Assembly (NCBI RefSeq): GCF_012843265.1
Contig: NZ_JABAIT010000004.1
Location: 1-64,000, forward strand
Length of the DNA stretch: 64,000 bases
Direction of reading: 5' to 3'
Source of the DNA: Bacillus sp. DNRA2
GTDB taxonomy: Bacteria; Bacillota; Bacilli; Bacillales; Cytobacillaceae
In this document: in pieces, positions 9,576 to 24,598 of the stretch
Numbering within the stretch: the stretch's first letter is position 1
Layout: every line of letters begins with the position of its first letter
Notes under the pieces: model-generated
Database searches by the model: none
The model's input: only the letters and a program-made list of their open reading frames with translations
What the model was told of the DNA's origin: nothing
Position numbers and translations under genes: made by a program

Positions 9576-10972
9576 GAGGCTTGAATGAAGAGTGTGGTGT
9601 TTTCGGCGTTTGGGGACATAATGACGCTGCCAGCATTACTTATTACGGCCTGCATGCACTTCAGCACCGCGGACAAGAGGGTACGGGAATTGTAACAACT
9701 GATGGCGAAAAGCTAGAAATCGTCAAAGGTGAAGGTCTTGTCACGGAAGTGTTCAGTTCTGAGGTAATGTCAGAACTGAAGGGGAAAGCGGCAATTGGTC
9801 ATGTTCGCTATGCGACTGCTGGTGGCAGTGGCTACGAAAATGTGCAACCTCTTCTATTTCATTCACAAACTGGAAGCATTGCGCTTGCTCATAACGGTAA
9901 TCTTGTTAATGCTCGTTTAATTAAATCAATTCTTGAACAACAAGGAAGTATTTTCCAAACAAGCTCTGATACTGAAGTGTTGGCGCATTTAATTCGCCGT
10001 AGCGGTGAGCGCCATATGAAAGATCAAGTTAGAAGTGCGTTAAAACAGATTGAAGGGGCATTTGCTTACTTGATTTTAACGGAAAAGGAAATGATGGTCG
10101 CACTTGATCCTCATGGCTTGCGTCCACTTTCATTAGGTAAGCTTGGTGATGCCTATATCGTTGCTTCTGAAACTTGTGCATTTGACGTGGTTGGGGCTGA
10201 GTTCGTCCGTGATGTGTTACCTGGAGAATTATTAGTTATTAATGATGAAGGTATTACAACGGAATTCTTCGCAGAAAACAAACCAAGTGCGATTTGTGCG
10301 ATGGAATATATTTATTTTTCCAGACCAGACAGCGATATTCACGGTATCAATGTGCATACCGCTCGTAAAAGGATGGGGAAAAGACTTGCAGCAGAAGCAA
10401 AAATTGAAGCGGATGTCGTGACGGGTGTTCCTGATTCCAGTATTTCCGCTGCGATTGGTTACGCCGAGGCAGCAGGAATTCCTTATGAGATGGGTCTGGT
10501 GAAAAACCGTTACGTAGGTCGGACTTTCATTCAGCCGTCGCAATCATTGCGGGAGCAGGGTGTGAAGATGAAGCTATCTGCTGTTCGTGGAGTTGTTGAA
10601 GGGAAACGGGTTATTATGGTTGACGACTCGATTGTGCGCGGAACAACGAGCCGAAGAATCGTAACGATGCTGAAGGATGCAGGTGCAACTGAAGTCCACG
10701 TCGTTATCAGTTCACCTCCAATAAAAAATCCTTGTTTCTACGGAATTGATACTTCAACAAAGGAGGAGCTCATCGCTTCTTCCAACTCTGTTGAGGAAAT
10801 TCGTCAGTTGATTGGCGCCGATTCGTTAACGTTTATCAGCGTTGAAGGAATGCTTGAGGCAATTGGCAGAGTCGATAAGGATAAAAACTGTGGTCATTGC
10901 TTGGCCTGCTTTACCGGGGAATATCCAACAGAACTTTATCCTGATACGTTGCAATATTACTATCAAAAATAA
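9560..10972 (+). CDS. purF: Amidophosphoribosyltransferase PurF
   Basis: PurF catalyses the committed step, PRPP plus glutamine to phosphoribosylamine. The ATG at 9560 (after AAAGGAG) gives the sequence [11 protein letters not shown] followed by Cys12. This is the 11-residue propeptide cut off to expose the N-terminal nucleophile, as in B. subtilis. The PRPP loop [14 protein letters not shown] lies near residue 350. Cysteines in [15 protein letters not shown] and NCGHCLACF match the four ligands of the oxygen-sensitive 4Fe-4S cluster of the Bacillus enzyme. The protein is 470 residues. A terminator-like hairpin begins at the stop codon. Confidence 0.96.
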   Translation: MLAELRGLNEECGVFGVWGHNDAASITYYGLHALQHRGQEGTGIVTTDGEKLEIVKGEGLVTEVFSSEVMSELKGKAAIGHVRYATAGGSGYENVQPLLFHSQTGSIALAHNGNLVNARLIKSILEQQGSIFQTSSDTEVLAHLIRRSGERHMKDQVRSALKQIEGAFAYLILTEKEMMVALDPHGLRPLSLGKLGDAYIVASETCAFDVVGAEFVRDVLPGELLVINDEGITTEFFAENKPSAICAMEYIYFSRPDSDIHGINVHTARKRMGKRLAAEAKIEADVVTGVPDSSISAAIGYAEAAGIPYEMGLVKNRYVGRTFIQPSQSLREQGVKMKLSAVRGVVEGKRVIMVDDSIVRGTTSRRIVTMLKDAGATEVHVVISSPPIKNPCFYGIDTSTKEELIASSNSVEEIRQLIGADSLTFISVEGMLEAIGRVDKDKNCGHCLACFTGEYPTELYPDTLQYYYQK

Positions 10973-11000
10973 GCGGCATTAATTTTAATGTCGCTTTTCT
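10971..11000 (+). terminator. Terminator-like hairpin between purF and purM
   Basis: AAGCGGCATTA (10971-10981) pairs with TAATGTCGCTT (10986-10996), one G-U, around a 4-base loop and is followed by TTCTTTT. It starts at the purF stop codon. As with the purB-purC hairpin, it may lower expression of distal genes or protect the upstream mRNA. Confidence 0.65.
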
Positions 11001-11084
11001 TTTCAAAGCGGAAGTGGCATATTCGGGGCTTGTGAACTGAACCCTGAGCCGCTTGTGCTAGACAACGAAAAAGGAGATTTGAAA

Positions 11085-12110
11085 ATGGCAAATGCTTATA
11101 AAGAAGCCGGCGTTAATATCGAAGCGGGATATGAAGCGGTTGAAAGAATGAAGCGGCATGTTGCAAAGACTAATAGATTGGGAGTTATGGGCGGACTAGG
11201 CGGATTTGGCGCGATGTTTGATTTGTCTGCGTTAAATATGAAAGAGCCTGTGTTAGTGTCAGGTACAGACGGCGTTGGTACAAAACTGATGCTAGCCTTT
11301 CTGGCGGACCGACACGATACAATCGGAATTGATGCCGTGGCAATGTGTGTGAACGATATTGTTGTTCAAGGTGCAGAACCACTTTATTTCCTTGACTATA
11401 TTGGCTGTGGACAGGCTGACCCTGCCAAAATTGAAATGATCGTAAAAGGTGTGGCAGATGGCTGTGAACAAGCAGGTTGTGCGTTGATCGGTGGAGAAAC
11501 AGCAGAAATGCCTGGTATGTATGATGTTGAGGAGTATGACATTGCCGGATTTGCGGTTGGTGCTTGTGAAAAATCAAACCTGATTACTGGTAAAGATATT
11601 AAAGCCGGTGATGTACTGATTGGTTTGGCATCAAACGGTATTCATAGTAATGGCTACTCACTTGTGCGCAAGGTATTTTTAGAAAAAGCAAACTTAAGCT
11701 TGGATGCGAGTATTGAAGAGCTTGGCTGCACATTGGGTGAAGAATTATTAAAGCCGACTAGAATCTATGTGAAGTCTATTCTATCAGCTTTGAAAAAGTT
11801 TCCGATTAAAGGAATGGCACATGTTACCGGAGGCGGTTTCCATGAAAACATTCCAAGAACATTCCCAAGCGGTTTAGGTGCGGAAATTAAAGAAGGCAGT
11901 TGGAAGATTCCTGCTGTGTTCGCATTGTTAGAAAAGTACGGTGAAATTAAACACGAAGAAATGTTCAATATTTTTAATATGGGTATTGGCATGGTCGTGA
12001 TTGTTGATAAAGAACAGGCAGATGCAGTGGTTGAGCATTTTAACGGTTGTGGGGAAACTGCAACGATTATTGGTGAAATGACCGAGAACGAAGGGATTTC
12101 GATTATTTAG
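11085..12110 (+). CDS. purM: AIR synthetase PurM
   Basis: PurM closes the imidazole ring, turning FGAM into AIR with ATP. The 341-residue protein has the family blocks KPVL-like [15 protein letters not shown] near residue 60, [38 protein letters not shown] and [11 protein letters not shown]. The ATG at 11085 after AAAGGAG is preferred to an in-frame upstream start at 11055, since homologues begin with a short AYKEAGV segment. It follows a 112-bp gap that holds a hairpin. Confidence 0.96.
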   Translation: MANAYKEAGVNIEAGYEAVERMKRHVAKTNRLGVMGGLGGFGAMFDLSALNMKEPVLVSGTDGVGTKLMLAFLADRHDTIGIDAVAMCVNDIVVQGAEPLYFLDYIGCGQADPAKIEMIVKGVADGCEQAGCALIGGETAEMPGMYDVEEYDIAGFAVGACEKSNLITGKDIKAGDVLIGLASNGIHSNGYSLVRKVFLEKANLSLDASIEELGCTLGEELLKPTRIYVKSILSALKKFPIKGMAHVTGGGFHENIPRTFPSGLGAEIKEGSWKIPAVFALLEKYGEIKHEEMFNIFNMGIGMVVIVDKEQADAVVEHFNGCGETATIIGEMTENEGISII

Positions 12111-12120
12111 GGGGATACGG

Positions 12121-12711
12121 ATGAAAAACATTGCCGTCTTTGCATCCGGGAATGGAAGCAATTTTCAAGCAATTATTGATGCAGTTCAGGCTGGTACAAT
12201 GACTGCATCGATAAAAATTCTCGTATGTGATAAACCGGATGCCTTCGCTGTTGAACGGGCCAAAGCGGCAGGTATTGATTACTTTGAGTTTCGTGCGAAA
12301 GATTTTACTGATAAACAAGCATATGAAACGGAAATCTTAGCAAAATTAGCAGAATACCAAATTGATTTGATTGTGTTGGCTGGATATATGAGATTGATTG
12401 GTTCGACATTATTATCAGCGTTTGAAGGACGAATCATCAATATTCATCCATCGCTATTACCGGCCTTTCCTGGCAAGGATGCAATGGGGCAAGCGCTTCG
12501 GGCTAAAGCTAAGGTAAGTGGGGTAACCGTACATTATGTTGATGCCGGAATGGATTCTGGTCCAATTATTGCACAAGAAACAGTTGATATTGACGAGAAC
12601 GAAACGATTGAAACTTTACAAGAAAAGATACATAAAGTGGAGCACCAGCTGTACCCGGCCGTGATTCAAATGCTGGTTTCCAAAATGAGGGAGGAAGTAA
12701 AAAATGGCTAA
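12121..12711 (+). CDS. purN: GAR transformylase PurN
   Basis: PurN transfers the formyl group from 10-formyl-tetrahydrofolate to glycinamide ribonucleotide. The 196-residue sequence shows the phosphate-binding SGNGSNFQ (9-16) and the catalytic set Asn107, His109 ([13 protein letters not shown]) and Asp145 ([12 protein letters not shown]). The start follows GGGGGATACGG, 10 bases after purM, and the end overlaps purH by 8 bp. No purT was seen in this operon. Confidence 0.96.
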   Translation: MKNIAVFASGNGSNFQAIIDAVQAGTMTASIKILVCDKPDAFAVERAKAAGIDYFEFRAKDFTDKQAYETEILAKLAEYQIDLIVLAGYMRLIGSTLLSAFEGRIINIHPSLLPAFPGKDAMGQALRAKAKVSGVTVHYVDAGMDSGPIIAQETVDIDENETIETLQEKIHKVEHQLYPAVIQMLVSKMREEVKNG

Positions 12712-14242
12712 AAAGCGTGCGCTTATTAGTGTTTCTGATAAGCAGGGTATTACTGAATTTGCAAAAGGTTTAAGTGAACTAGGCTACGAGTTAATTTCTA
12801 CAGGCGGAACAAAAAAGGCGCTACAGGAAGCGGGCATCCCTGTAATTGGTGTTAATGATGTAACGGGCTTTCCGGAAATTTTAGAAGGTCGTGTTAAAAC
12901 ATTAAATCCGCTTATTCATGGTGGCCTGTTGGCGAAGTTTGACAATGAATCGCATCAACAACAAATGGAAGAGCATGGTATTAGTCCAATTGAGCTAGTA
13001 ATTGTAAACCTTTATCCGTTCCAACAAACAATTGCAAAGCCTGATGTTACTGTTGCTGATGCCATTGAAAATATTGATATTGGTGGTCCGACAATGCTGC
13101 GCGCATCTGCGAAAAACCATCAATACGTATCAGTTATCGTTGATCCGGAGGATTATCCGCGTGTATTAACTGAGTTAAACTTAACTGGACAAGTACAACC
13201 AGCAACTCGTCGTAAATTAGCAGCAAAGGTATTCCGTCATACTGCTAGCTACGATGCGATGATTGCTGAATATATGACAGACTTAGCTGGAGAAGAAAAT
13301 CCAGAAAAATTAACAGTCACTTATGAGTTAAAGCAATCGCTTCGTTATGGTGAAAATCCACACCAAGAAGCAGCTTTCTACCGTAAGCCACTTGGTTCTA
13401 AATTCTCTGTTGCCAATGCGGTTCAATTGCATGGTAAAGAGCTTTCTTACAACAATATTAACGATGCCAATGCTGCCCTTCAAATCGTTAAGGAATTTGC
13501 TGAGCCAGCTGCAGTAGCTGTAAAGCATATGAATCCTTGTGGTGTGGGTACAGGTGCGACTATTTTTGACGCATATACAAAGGCATATGAAGCAGACCCA
13601 GTTTCTATTTTTGGCGGAATTGTTGCGTTGAATCGTGAAGTTGATAAAGCGACTGCTGAAAAGTTATATGAAATTTTCTTAGAAATCATTATTGCTCCTT
13701 CCTTCTCAGAAGAGGCAATCCAAGTGTTAACTGGTAAGAAAAACCTTCGCTTGTTAACTCTTCCGTTTGGTGAAAAGCAAAAAGCAGAGCGTGTGTTAAC
13801 GTCAGTTGAGGGCGGCTTGCTTGTTCAAGATCAAGACCGTTATTCGTTAGAGGATGCTAACATCACGATTCCAACAAAACGCCAACCAACTGAAGAAGAA
13901 TGGGAAGCATTAAAGCTTGGCTGGAAAGTTGTTAAACATGTAAAATCGAATGCGATTGTCGTTGCTGATAAAGAGAAAACACTCGGAATTGGTGCCGGTC
14001 AAATGAATCGTGTAGGCTCAGCTAAAATTGCACTAGAGCAAGCTGGAGTTGCTGCCAAAGGTGCCGGACTTGCATCTGATGCGTTCTTCCCAATGGATGA
14101 TACCGTTGAAGCTGCAGCTAAAGCTGGAATTACAGCAATTATTCAAACTGGCGGTTCAATCCGTGACCAAGATTCCATTAACAAAGCTGATGAATACGGA
14201 ATCGCCATGGTATTCACAGGCGTACGTCACTTTAAACATTAA
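12704..14242 (+). CDS. purH: Bifunctional AICAR transformylase/IMP cyclohydrolase PurH
   Basis: PurH carries out the last two steps to IMP. The 512-residue protein has an N-terminal methylglyoxal-synthase-like cyclohydrolase domain (about 1-195, with [10 protein letters not shown] and [13 protein letters not shown]). The C-terminal formyltransferase domain contains the Lys-His pair of [12 protein letters not shown] near residue 270 and [21 protein letters not shown] within the purN end serves as ribosome site. The length and domain order are normal. Confidence 0.96.
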   Translation: MAKKRALISVSDKQGITEFAKGLSELGYELISTGGTKKALQEAGIPVIGVNDVTGFPEILEGRVKTLNPLIHGGLLAKFDNESHQQQMEEHGISPIELVIVNLYPFQQTIAKPDVTVADAIENIDIGGPTMLRASAKNHQYVSVIVDPEDYPRVLTELNLTGQVQPATRRKLAAKVFRHTASYDAMIAEYMTDLAGEENPEKLTVTYELKQSLRYGENPHQEAAFYRKPLGSKFSVANAVQLHGKELSYNNINDANAALQIVKEFAEPAAVAVKHMNPCGVGTGATIFDAYTKAYEADPVSIFGGIVALNREVDKATAEKLYEIFLEIIIAPSFSEEAIQVLTGKKNLRLLTLPFGEKQKAERVLTSVEGGLLVQDQDRYSLEDANITIPTKRQPTEEEWEALKLGWKVVKHVKSNAIVVADKEKTLGIGAGQMNRVGSAKIALEQAGVAAKGAGLASDAFFPMDDTVEAAAKAGITAIIQTGGSIRDQDSINKADEYGIAMVFTGVRHFKH

Positions 14243-15620
<1,378 letters not shown>

Positions 15621-15640
15621 GCGAGCTCTCCTTCTCATAA

Positions 15641-15677
15641 GGCTGCCAAAACCAGTAATGGTTTGGCAGCCTTTTTT
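15641..15677 (+). terminator. Purine operon terminator
   Basis: GGCTGCCAAAACC (15641-15653) pairs with GGTTTGGCAGCC (15660-15671), followed by TTTTTT. It lies 112 bases after purD, beyond the antisense small gene. Confidence 0.93.
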
Positions 15678-15700
15678 ATTGTTTAGGCTTTCGTGTTTGT

Positions 15701-15982
15701 TTAAGTTGGATTGTATGGAAGGATAGATTCCGTATCAATGTCACTTGTTTGCTCGTTTTTATTGTTAGCTTGTATCTCACCCCAATTTTCAAATAGGGCG
15801 GTCAGTGGGCAAAATCGAACGATTCCTTCTGCAATCTTCATAGCAGCGAGAATCGCTACAACTAAATAGGAGTCCCGCCATGGCCGTTTGACTAGCTTTG
15901 CAGTTGTCCAAGATAAAAAGGTAAAACCAAGCGTAATTCTGATTAATGCGTTTAGGATACCAATGTTTGGTTTTATCGTCAT
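15701..15982 (-). CDS. YgaP-type DUF2892 membrane protein
   Basis: This 93-residue protein starts MTIKPNIGILNALIRITLGF and has two hydrophobic segments (about 8-26 and 36-54) and the motif RFCPLTALF, all of which fit the YgaP-like transmembrane domain family (DUF2892). In E. coli YgaP the domain is joined to a rhodanese domain; here it stands alone. The cysteine in RFCP is a conserved feature of the family. Start choice: the ATG at 15982 is preceded by AAAGGATG, whereas the upstream in-frame start at 16015 has no ribosome site. Function unknown. Confidence 0.75.
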   Translation of the reverse strand: MTIKPNIGILNALIRITLGFTFLSWTTAKLVKRPWRDSYLVVAILAAMKIAEGIVRFCPLTALFENWGEIQANNKNEQTSDIDTESILPYNPT

Positions 15983-16089
15983 ATGTTTGTCACATCCTTT
16001 GTTGAAATTTAACAATTAATTTCCACGTTCTTTAGTGCGTTAAATTGCGAAATATGTTAGTATAATAACAATGAAAGGGTTTTCATTTG

Positions 16090-16155
16090 TTCTAGCTCCG
16101 GCGGCTGGGAGCTATCGTCACAAGCTCCCGAAGAGGCCGCTTGCGCTTTCATTGT
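16090..16155 (+). repeat. TCTAGCTCC-type dispersed intergenic repeat
   Basis: The segment starts TTCTAGCTCCGGCGG and ends GGCCGCTTGCGCTTTC, with an internal GGGAGCT...AGCTCCC inverted pair. It resembles a dispersed intergenic sequence found in many Bacillaceae genomes, and a shorter related piece occurs at 62157-62193. It lies in the leader before the yerA-like gene. Confidence 0.5.
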
Positions 16156-16190
16156 TGAAATATCCCATTCTTTAGGGAGGGAACGGCACT

Positions 16191-17930
16191 ATGGAACAAC
16201 GGTATCGTTGGAAAAATAAGCAACTACGTGAGCACGTTTCCGTACTAGATGGAAAATGCGCACCGACTATATTATTGAAAAACGCAACATACCTTAATCA
16301 GGTTTTTAAGAAGTGGATGAAAGCAAACATTTGGATCTATGAGGATCGAATTGTTTACGTTGGTGAAAAATTACCTGAACTGCTTACACAGTGTGAAATT
16401 GTTGATTGCACTGGGATAAAGCTTGTTCCAGGTTATATCGAGCCTCATGCTCATCCTTTCTTGTTATATAATCCCCTGTCGTTAGCAGAATATGCTTGCC
16501 AGTTTGGGACAACAACGTTAATCAACGACAATTTAATGTTGGTCGTTAATTTAAACAATAAGGATGCAATTTCATTTGTTAAAGAAATGAAAGATATCCC
16601 CGCTTCCATGTTTTGGTGGTGCCGCTTTGATGCTCAAACCGAAATTTTGAATGAAAATCGGGTCTATTCTCAGGCTAATATTAAAACTTGGCTTGAACAA
16701 GATTGCGTATTACAGGGCGGAGAGTTAACCGGATGGCCGAAGCTGCTGGATGGCGATGATTTGCTTTTGCATTGGATTCAGGAAACAAAACGCGGCCGGA
16801 AAAAAATTGAAGGTCATTTTCCAGGGGCATCAGAAAAAACATTGGCGAAGATGATGCTCTTAGGGGCAGATTGCGATCATGAGGCAATGACTGGTGAAGA
16901 AGTACACAACAGACTAATGCAGGGCTATATGGTTTCATTACGCCATTCATCGATTCGCCCCGACTTACCAAAATTATTAACGGAAATCCATGAGCGTGGC
17001 ATTGATTTTTATGATCGCTTCATTTTTACAACAGATGGAGCTTCTGCAAGCTTTTATGAAAAGGGAATTATTGATGAAATGATTCGGATCGCGATTAGCC
17101 ATGGTGTTCCGATTATTGAAGCTTATAATATGGCAACAGTAAATGTAGCGCGTTATTACGGGATTGACCATTTACTAGGGAATATCGCCACTGGTAGAAT
17201 TGCGAATATAAATTTCTTGATTGATGAGAAAAATCCTACTCCAGTTTCTGTTTTAGCTAAGGGACAATGGCTTAAGCGAGATGGAAAAGAAATCAAATCC
17301 AACTACTCAATTAATTGGGAGAAGCATGGACTGAAGCCGCTCGAAATTGATTGGGAACTGTCATGGGATGATATGCAATTTTCAATGCCGTTCGGTATCA
17401 AAATGGAAAACTCTGTTATCACAAAACCTTATTCGATTTTTATCGATTGTTCAGCTGATGAATTGTCACCAGATCATGATGAATGCTTTTTTATGTTGAT
17501 TGATCGAAAAGGGAAATGGCGAATAAATACGCTCATCAAAGGTTTTGCCAATCGGCTTTCTGGGTTAGTTAGTTCGTTTTCAAATACTGGAGATATTATC
17601 CTGATTGGGAAAAACAAGCAGGATATGTTCACCGCATTTAAGCGGATGAAGGAAATTGGCGGCGGAATTGTTTGCTGCGAAAAAGGTGTTATTACACAGG
17701 AAATTCCTTTGCAGTTAATGGGGATCATGTCTGATAAAAAGGTCGAAGAGTTGATTGTTGAGGAAAATAAGCTGTTTAGTTATTTAAGGGAATCTGGTTA
17801 TCAATTTGAGGATCCTATCTATTCTATGCTGTTTTTATCGGCGACGCATTTACCATATATAAGAGTGACCCAGCAGGGTATGTTCGATGTAATGAATAAA
17901 ATGGTACTCTTTCCAACTATAATGCGTTAA
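16191..17930 (+). CDS. yerA: Adenine deaminase-like amidohydrolase YerA
   Basis: This 579-residue amidohydrolase aligns over its whole length with B. subtilis YerA, annotated as a putative adenine deaminase. The metal-binding IEPHAHPF is near residue 85, with GHFPGASEKTL, GADCDHEAMTG and LRHSSIRPD further on. The C-terminal DHDECFF and GFVSSF-like blocks are typical of AdeC-type enzymes. If it is active as named, it would convert adenine to hypoxanthine, which fits its place after the purine operon. Substrate is inferred. TTAGGGAGGGAACGG precedes the ATG. It has no PurBox of its own that I can see. Confidence 0.85.
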   Translation: MEQRYRWKNKQLREHVSVLDGKCAPTILLKNATYLNQVFKKWMKANIWIYEDRIVYVGEKLPELLTQCEIVDCTGIKLVPGYIEPHAHPFLLYNPLSLAEYACQFGTTTLINDNLMLVVNLNNKDAISFVKEMKDIPASMFWWCRFDAQTEILNENRVYSQANIKTWLEQDCVLQGGELTGWPKLLDGDDLLLHWIQETKRGRKKIEGHFPGASEKTLAKMMLLGADCDHEAMTGEEVHNRLMQGYMVSLRHSSIRPDLPKLLTEIHERGIDFYDRFIFTTDGASASFYEKGIIDEMIRIAISHGVPIIEAYNMATVNVARYYGIDHLLGNIATGRIANINFLIDEKNPTPVSVLAKGQWLKRDGKEIKSNYSINWEKHGLKPLEIDWELSWDDMQFSMPFGIKMENSVITKPYSIFIDCSADELSPDHDECFFMLIDRKGKWRINTLIKGFANRLSGLVSSFSNTGDIILIGKNKQDMFTAFKRMKEIGGGIVCCEKGVITQEIPLQLMGIMSDKKVEELIVEENKLFSYLRESGYQFEDPIYSMLFLSATHLPYIRVTQQGMFDVMNKMVLFPTIMR

Positions 17931-17990
17931 AATATAAAAGTGATAAAGTATTAATTGGGATGGGATCATAATCGGATTGAGGTGACTAAG

Positions 17991-19022
17991 TTGCTAAAGA
18001 GAGTTCTCGCTTTGGCAGTGGCTTTTCTCCTTTTGTTAACAGGATGCAGCCAAACCAAAGATACCGTAACAGAGCATAAAGGCAAGGAAATCCAGTCTAA
18101 TCAGAAGGAAACGGTGACGATTGCTAATCATTATCCGTTAACGGGTATAGCTACAAAGGAAGATATTGGTGGAAGGGCAGTAGCGGTTATGATTAATAAT
18201 CATCCCGAAGCCAGGCCACAATCAGGTTTAGATCAGGCAGATATTGTATATGAGCTGTTGGCAGAAGGAAATGTGACGAGATTTTTAGCAATATTTCAAA
18301 GTGAAAAGCCAGAGCGAATTGGACCTGTCCGAAGTGCTCGCGAATACTATATTAAATTGGCCAAGGCATATGACAGCTTATATATTGCCCATGGCTATAG
18401 TATTGACGCAAAAGAATTACTCGATAGCGGTTATATCGATCATTTAAATGGAATGCAGTATGATGGAACGTTGTTTAAGCGTTCGTCAGACCGAGTCCCT
18501 CCACATAACTCATATATTTCTTATGAGAAAATTATCGAAGGGGCAAATAAAGAAGGTTATTCAATGGAAAAACCGCCAGAACCATTAACCTTTTTATCAA
18601 AGGATGAAGTTGAGAAGCTCGAGGGTCAACCTGCTAACAAAGTAACCGTTGCTTACTATAATAATGCTACGTTTACAGCGACATATGAATATGATCAAAC
18701 GATTGGAAAATATAAACGTTCTTCACTTGGCGCCGAAACCGTCAATTTTGATAACGGTAATCCGGTGTTGTTAGACAATATCCTTATAATTGAAACACCA
18801 CATCAAACGTATGATAATGTGGGGCGTCGAAAAATTGATTTAACCTCAGGCGGTAAAGCCTATTTGCTACAAAAAGGAATCATCAGGGACGTTGAATGGA
18901 AAAGCGATAATGGCCGGATAGTACCTGCAGTTAATGGGTCAGTAATCGGGTTGGTTCCTGGTAAAACATGGATTAATGTTATTCCATCAAGCCCTGGACT
19001 TGCGGGTTCTGTGAAATTTTAA
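17991..19022 (+). CDS. yerB: YerB-type DUF3048 lipoprotein
   Basis: This is a 343-residue secreted lipoprotein. The TTG at 17991, after GAGGTGAC, gives a basic start, a hydrophobic stretch and the lipobox LLTGC at about residue 20. An upstream in-frame ATG at 17955 would put 12 extra residues before the signal and lacks a ribosome site. The DUF3048 core includes VAVMINNHPEARPQSGLDQAD and ERIGPVRSAREYY. The function is unknown. It lies between yerA and yerC as in B. subtilis. Confidence 0.88.
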   Translation: MLKRVLALAVAFLLLLTGCSQTKDTVTEHKGKEIQSNQKETVTIANHYPLTGIATKEDIGGRAVAVMINNHPEARPQSGLDQADIVYELLAEGNVTRFLAIFQSEKPERIGPVRSAREYYIKLAKAYDSLYIAHGYSIDAKELLDSGYIDHLNGMQYDGTLFKRSSDRVPPHNSYISYEKIIEGANKEGYSMEKPPEPLTFLSKDEVEKLEGQPANKVTVAYYNNATFTATYEYDQTIGKYKRSSLGAETVNFDNGNPVLLDNILIIETPHQTYDNVGRRKIDLTSGGKAYLLQKGIIRDVEWKSDNGRIVPAVNGSVIGLVPGKTWINVIPSSPGLAGSVKF

Positions 19023-19058
19023 GTAAATGAATCAGAATGATAAAAGGAGTATTGGAAG

Positions 19059-19373
19059 ATGCAAATTGATAAATTAAGAGGAAAAGAGCTTGATCAATTG
19101 TTTAAGGCGATTCTTGCTCTTGAAAATATTGAAGAGTGCTATCGTTTCTTTGATGATTTATGTACAGTAAATGAAATTCAATCCTTGGCTCAGCGATTAG
19201 AAGTTGCGAGAATGCTGCGCGAGGGTAATACCTATCATAAGATTGAAACGGAAACAGGTGCGAGTACTGCGACGATTTCCCGTGTTAAACGTTGTTTGAA
19301 TTATGGGAATGAAGCGTATGAAATGGCGTTAGATCGCGTTAAAGAGCCGGAAACAGAAAAGAGCGAGGACTAA
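19059..19373 (+). CDS. yerC: TrpR/YerC-family regulator
   Basis: This 104-residue protein belongs to the YerC/YecD family, which shares the helix-turn-helix fold of the Trp repressor. The DNA-binding unit is visible as QSLAQRLEVARMLREGNTY followed by KIETETGASTATISRVKR (about 45-82). It starts after AAAGGAGTA and is ended by a terminator. The target and ligand are not evident. Its steady linkage to pcrB, pcrA and ligA in Bacillaceae is known context, not proof of a role. Confidence 0.88.
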   Translation: MQIDKLRGKELDQLFKAILALENIEECYRFFDDLCTVNEIQSLAQRLEVARMLREGNTYHKIETETGASTATISRVKRCLNYGNEAYEMALDRVKEPETEKSED

Positions 19374-19383
19374 TATATGGAGG

Positions 19384-19418
19384 ATACCAAGGAGTCAAAT
19401 CTTTGGTATTTTTTTGTG
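19384..19418 (+). terminator. Terminator after yerC
   Basis: ATACCAAG (19384-19391) pairs with CTTTGGTAT (19401-19409) and is followed by TTTTTTTG. Confidence 0.88.
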
Positions 19419-19480
19419 CATTTTTTTATTTTCATTACAGGCTTTTCAATTTGGATTTTATTTTTTAATACACATGAACA

Positions 19481-19491
19481 AATGATATAAT
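19481..19491 (+). promoter_or_regulatory. Likely pcrB promoter (extended -10)
   Basis: TGATATAAT (19483-19491) is an extended -10 box 35 bases before the pcrB ATG. The -35 region is poor (TTTTAA), which is usual for extended -10 promoters. Confidence 0.5.
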
Positions 19492-19525
19492 GGTGAAATG
19501 GAAACTAGAATGGGGGCTATACAGA

Positions 19526-20212
19526 ATGTATGATGTGCGCGAGTGGCGTCATGTATTTAAACTCGATCCAGATAAAGAGGTTGCTGATGAGGAGTTAGAG
19601 AAAATCTGTGAATCCGGAACAGACGCAATTATTATAGGCGGCACTGATGGGGTAACGCTTGACAAGGTGCTGGATTTATTGGTTCGCGTTCGTCGCTATC
19701 AAGTACCATGCTGTTTGGAGGTTTCAAATATTGAAGCTATAACGCCTGGATTTGATTTGTATTTTATCCCAACGGTTTTAAACAGCCGAGAGGCAAAATG
19801 GATAACTGGTCTTCATCACCGTGCCCTAAAGGAATTCGGTGAATTAATGAATTGGGATGAAATTTTAGTTGAAGGTTATTGTATTTTAAATGATCAATGT
19901 AAAGCTGCTGAGGTTACAAATGCTAATACAGAGCTTGAATTAGAAGACGTCATTGCTTATGCGAGCTTAGCGGATAAAATGTTTCATTTGCCAATCTTTT
20001 ATATGGAATATAGCGGAACTTACGGTAATCCAAAGTGGCTTAAGGAAGTGAAGTCACATTTGGAACAGGCGACCTTTTTCTATGGAGGCGGAATTACAAC
20101 GGCTGAACAGGCAAAGGAAATGGCCGAGTTTGCTGATGTGGTGGTAGTGGGGAATAGTGTCTATAAGGATTTAAGACAAGCACTCGCAACCGTAACAGCA
20201 GTTAAAGGTTAA
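19526..20212 (+). CDS. pcrB: Heptaprenylglyceryl phosphate synthase PcrB
   Basis: PcrB transfers a heptaprenyl group to glycerol-1-phosphate and makes an archaea-like ether lipid in Firmicutes. It folds as a TIM barrel. The 228-residue sequence starts [18 protein letters not shown] and contains [41 protein letters not shown] and the phosphate-site [16 protein letters not shown]. The ATG at 19526 (GGGGG upstream) is preferred over the longer frame from 19490, because homologues start at MYDV. A perfect 16-bp palindrome starts at its stop codon. Confidence 0.95.
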   Translation: MYDVREWRHVFKLDPDKEVADEELEKICESGTDAIIIGGTDGVTLDKVLDLLVRVRRYQVPCCLEVSNIEAITPGFDLYFIPTVLNSREAKWITGLHHRALKEFGELMNWDEILVEGYCILNDQCKAAEVTNANTELELEDVIAYASLADKMFHLPIFYMEYSGTYGNPKWLKEVKSHLEQATFFYGGGITTAEQAKEMAEFADVVVVGNSVYKDLRQALATVTAVKG

Positions 20213-20226
20213 TCAAACGTTTGATT
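20211..20226. promoter_or_regulatory. Palindrome 1 between pcrB and pcrA
   Basis: AATCAAACGTTTGATT is a perfect 16-bp palindrome beginning inside the pcrB stop codon. It is not followed by a T-run. It shares the ATCAA/TTGAT ends with the second palindrome 38 bp downstream. Confidence 0.6.
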
Positions 20227-20263
20227 GAATACGAAAAAACGGGTCACACCTGGATTAGAACCA

Positions 20264-20287
20264 TTTTAATCAATCGATTGATTAAAA
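20264..20287. promoter_or_regulatory. Palindrome 2 between pcrB and pcrA
   Basis: TTTTAATCAATC and its exact reverse complement meet at 20275/20276 to form a perfect 24-bp palindrome with no spacer, 52 bp before pcrA. A dyad of this length without a loop is more like a protein operator than an RNA hairpin. Confidence 0.6.
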
Positions 20288-20338
20288 GATTTTGGATTCT
20301 GATAAACTTACTAAAACTAGTTATGAGTGGTGAAATAG

Positions 20339-24585
<4,247 letters not shown>

Positions 24586-24598
24586 GAGAGGGAAACCG

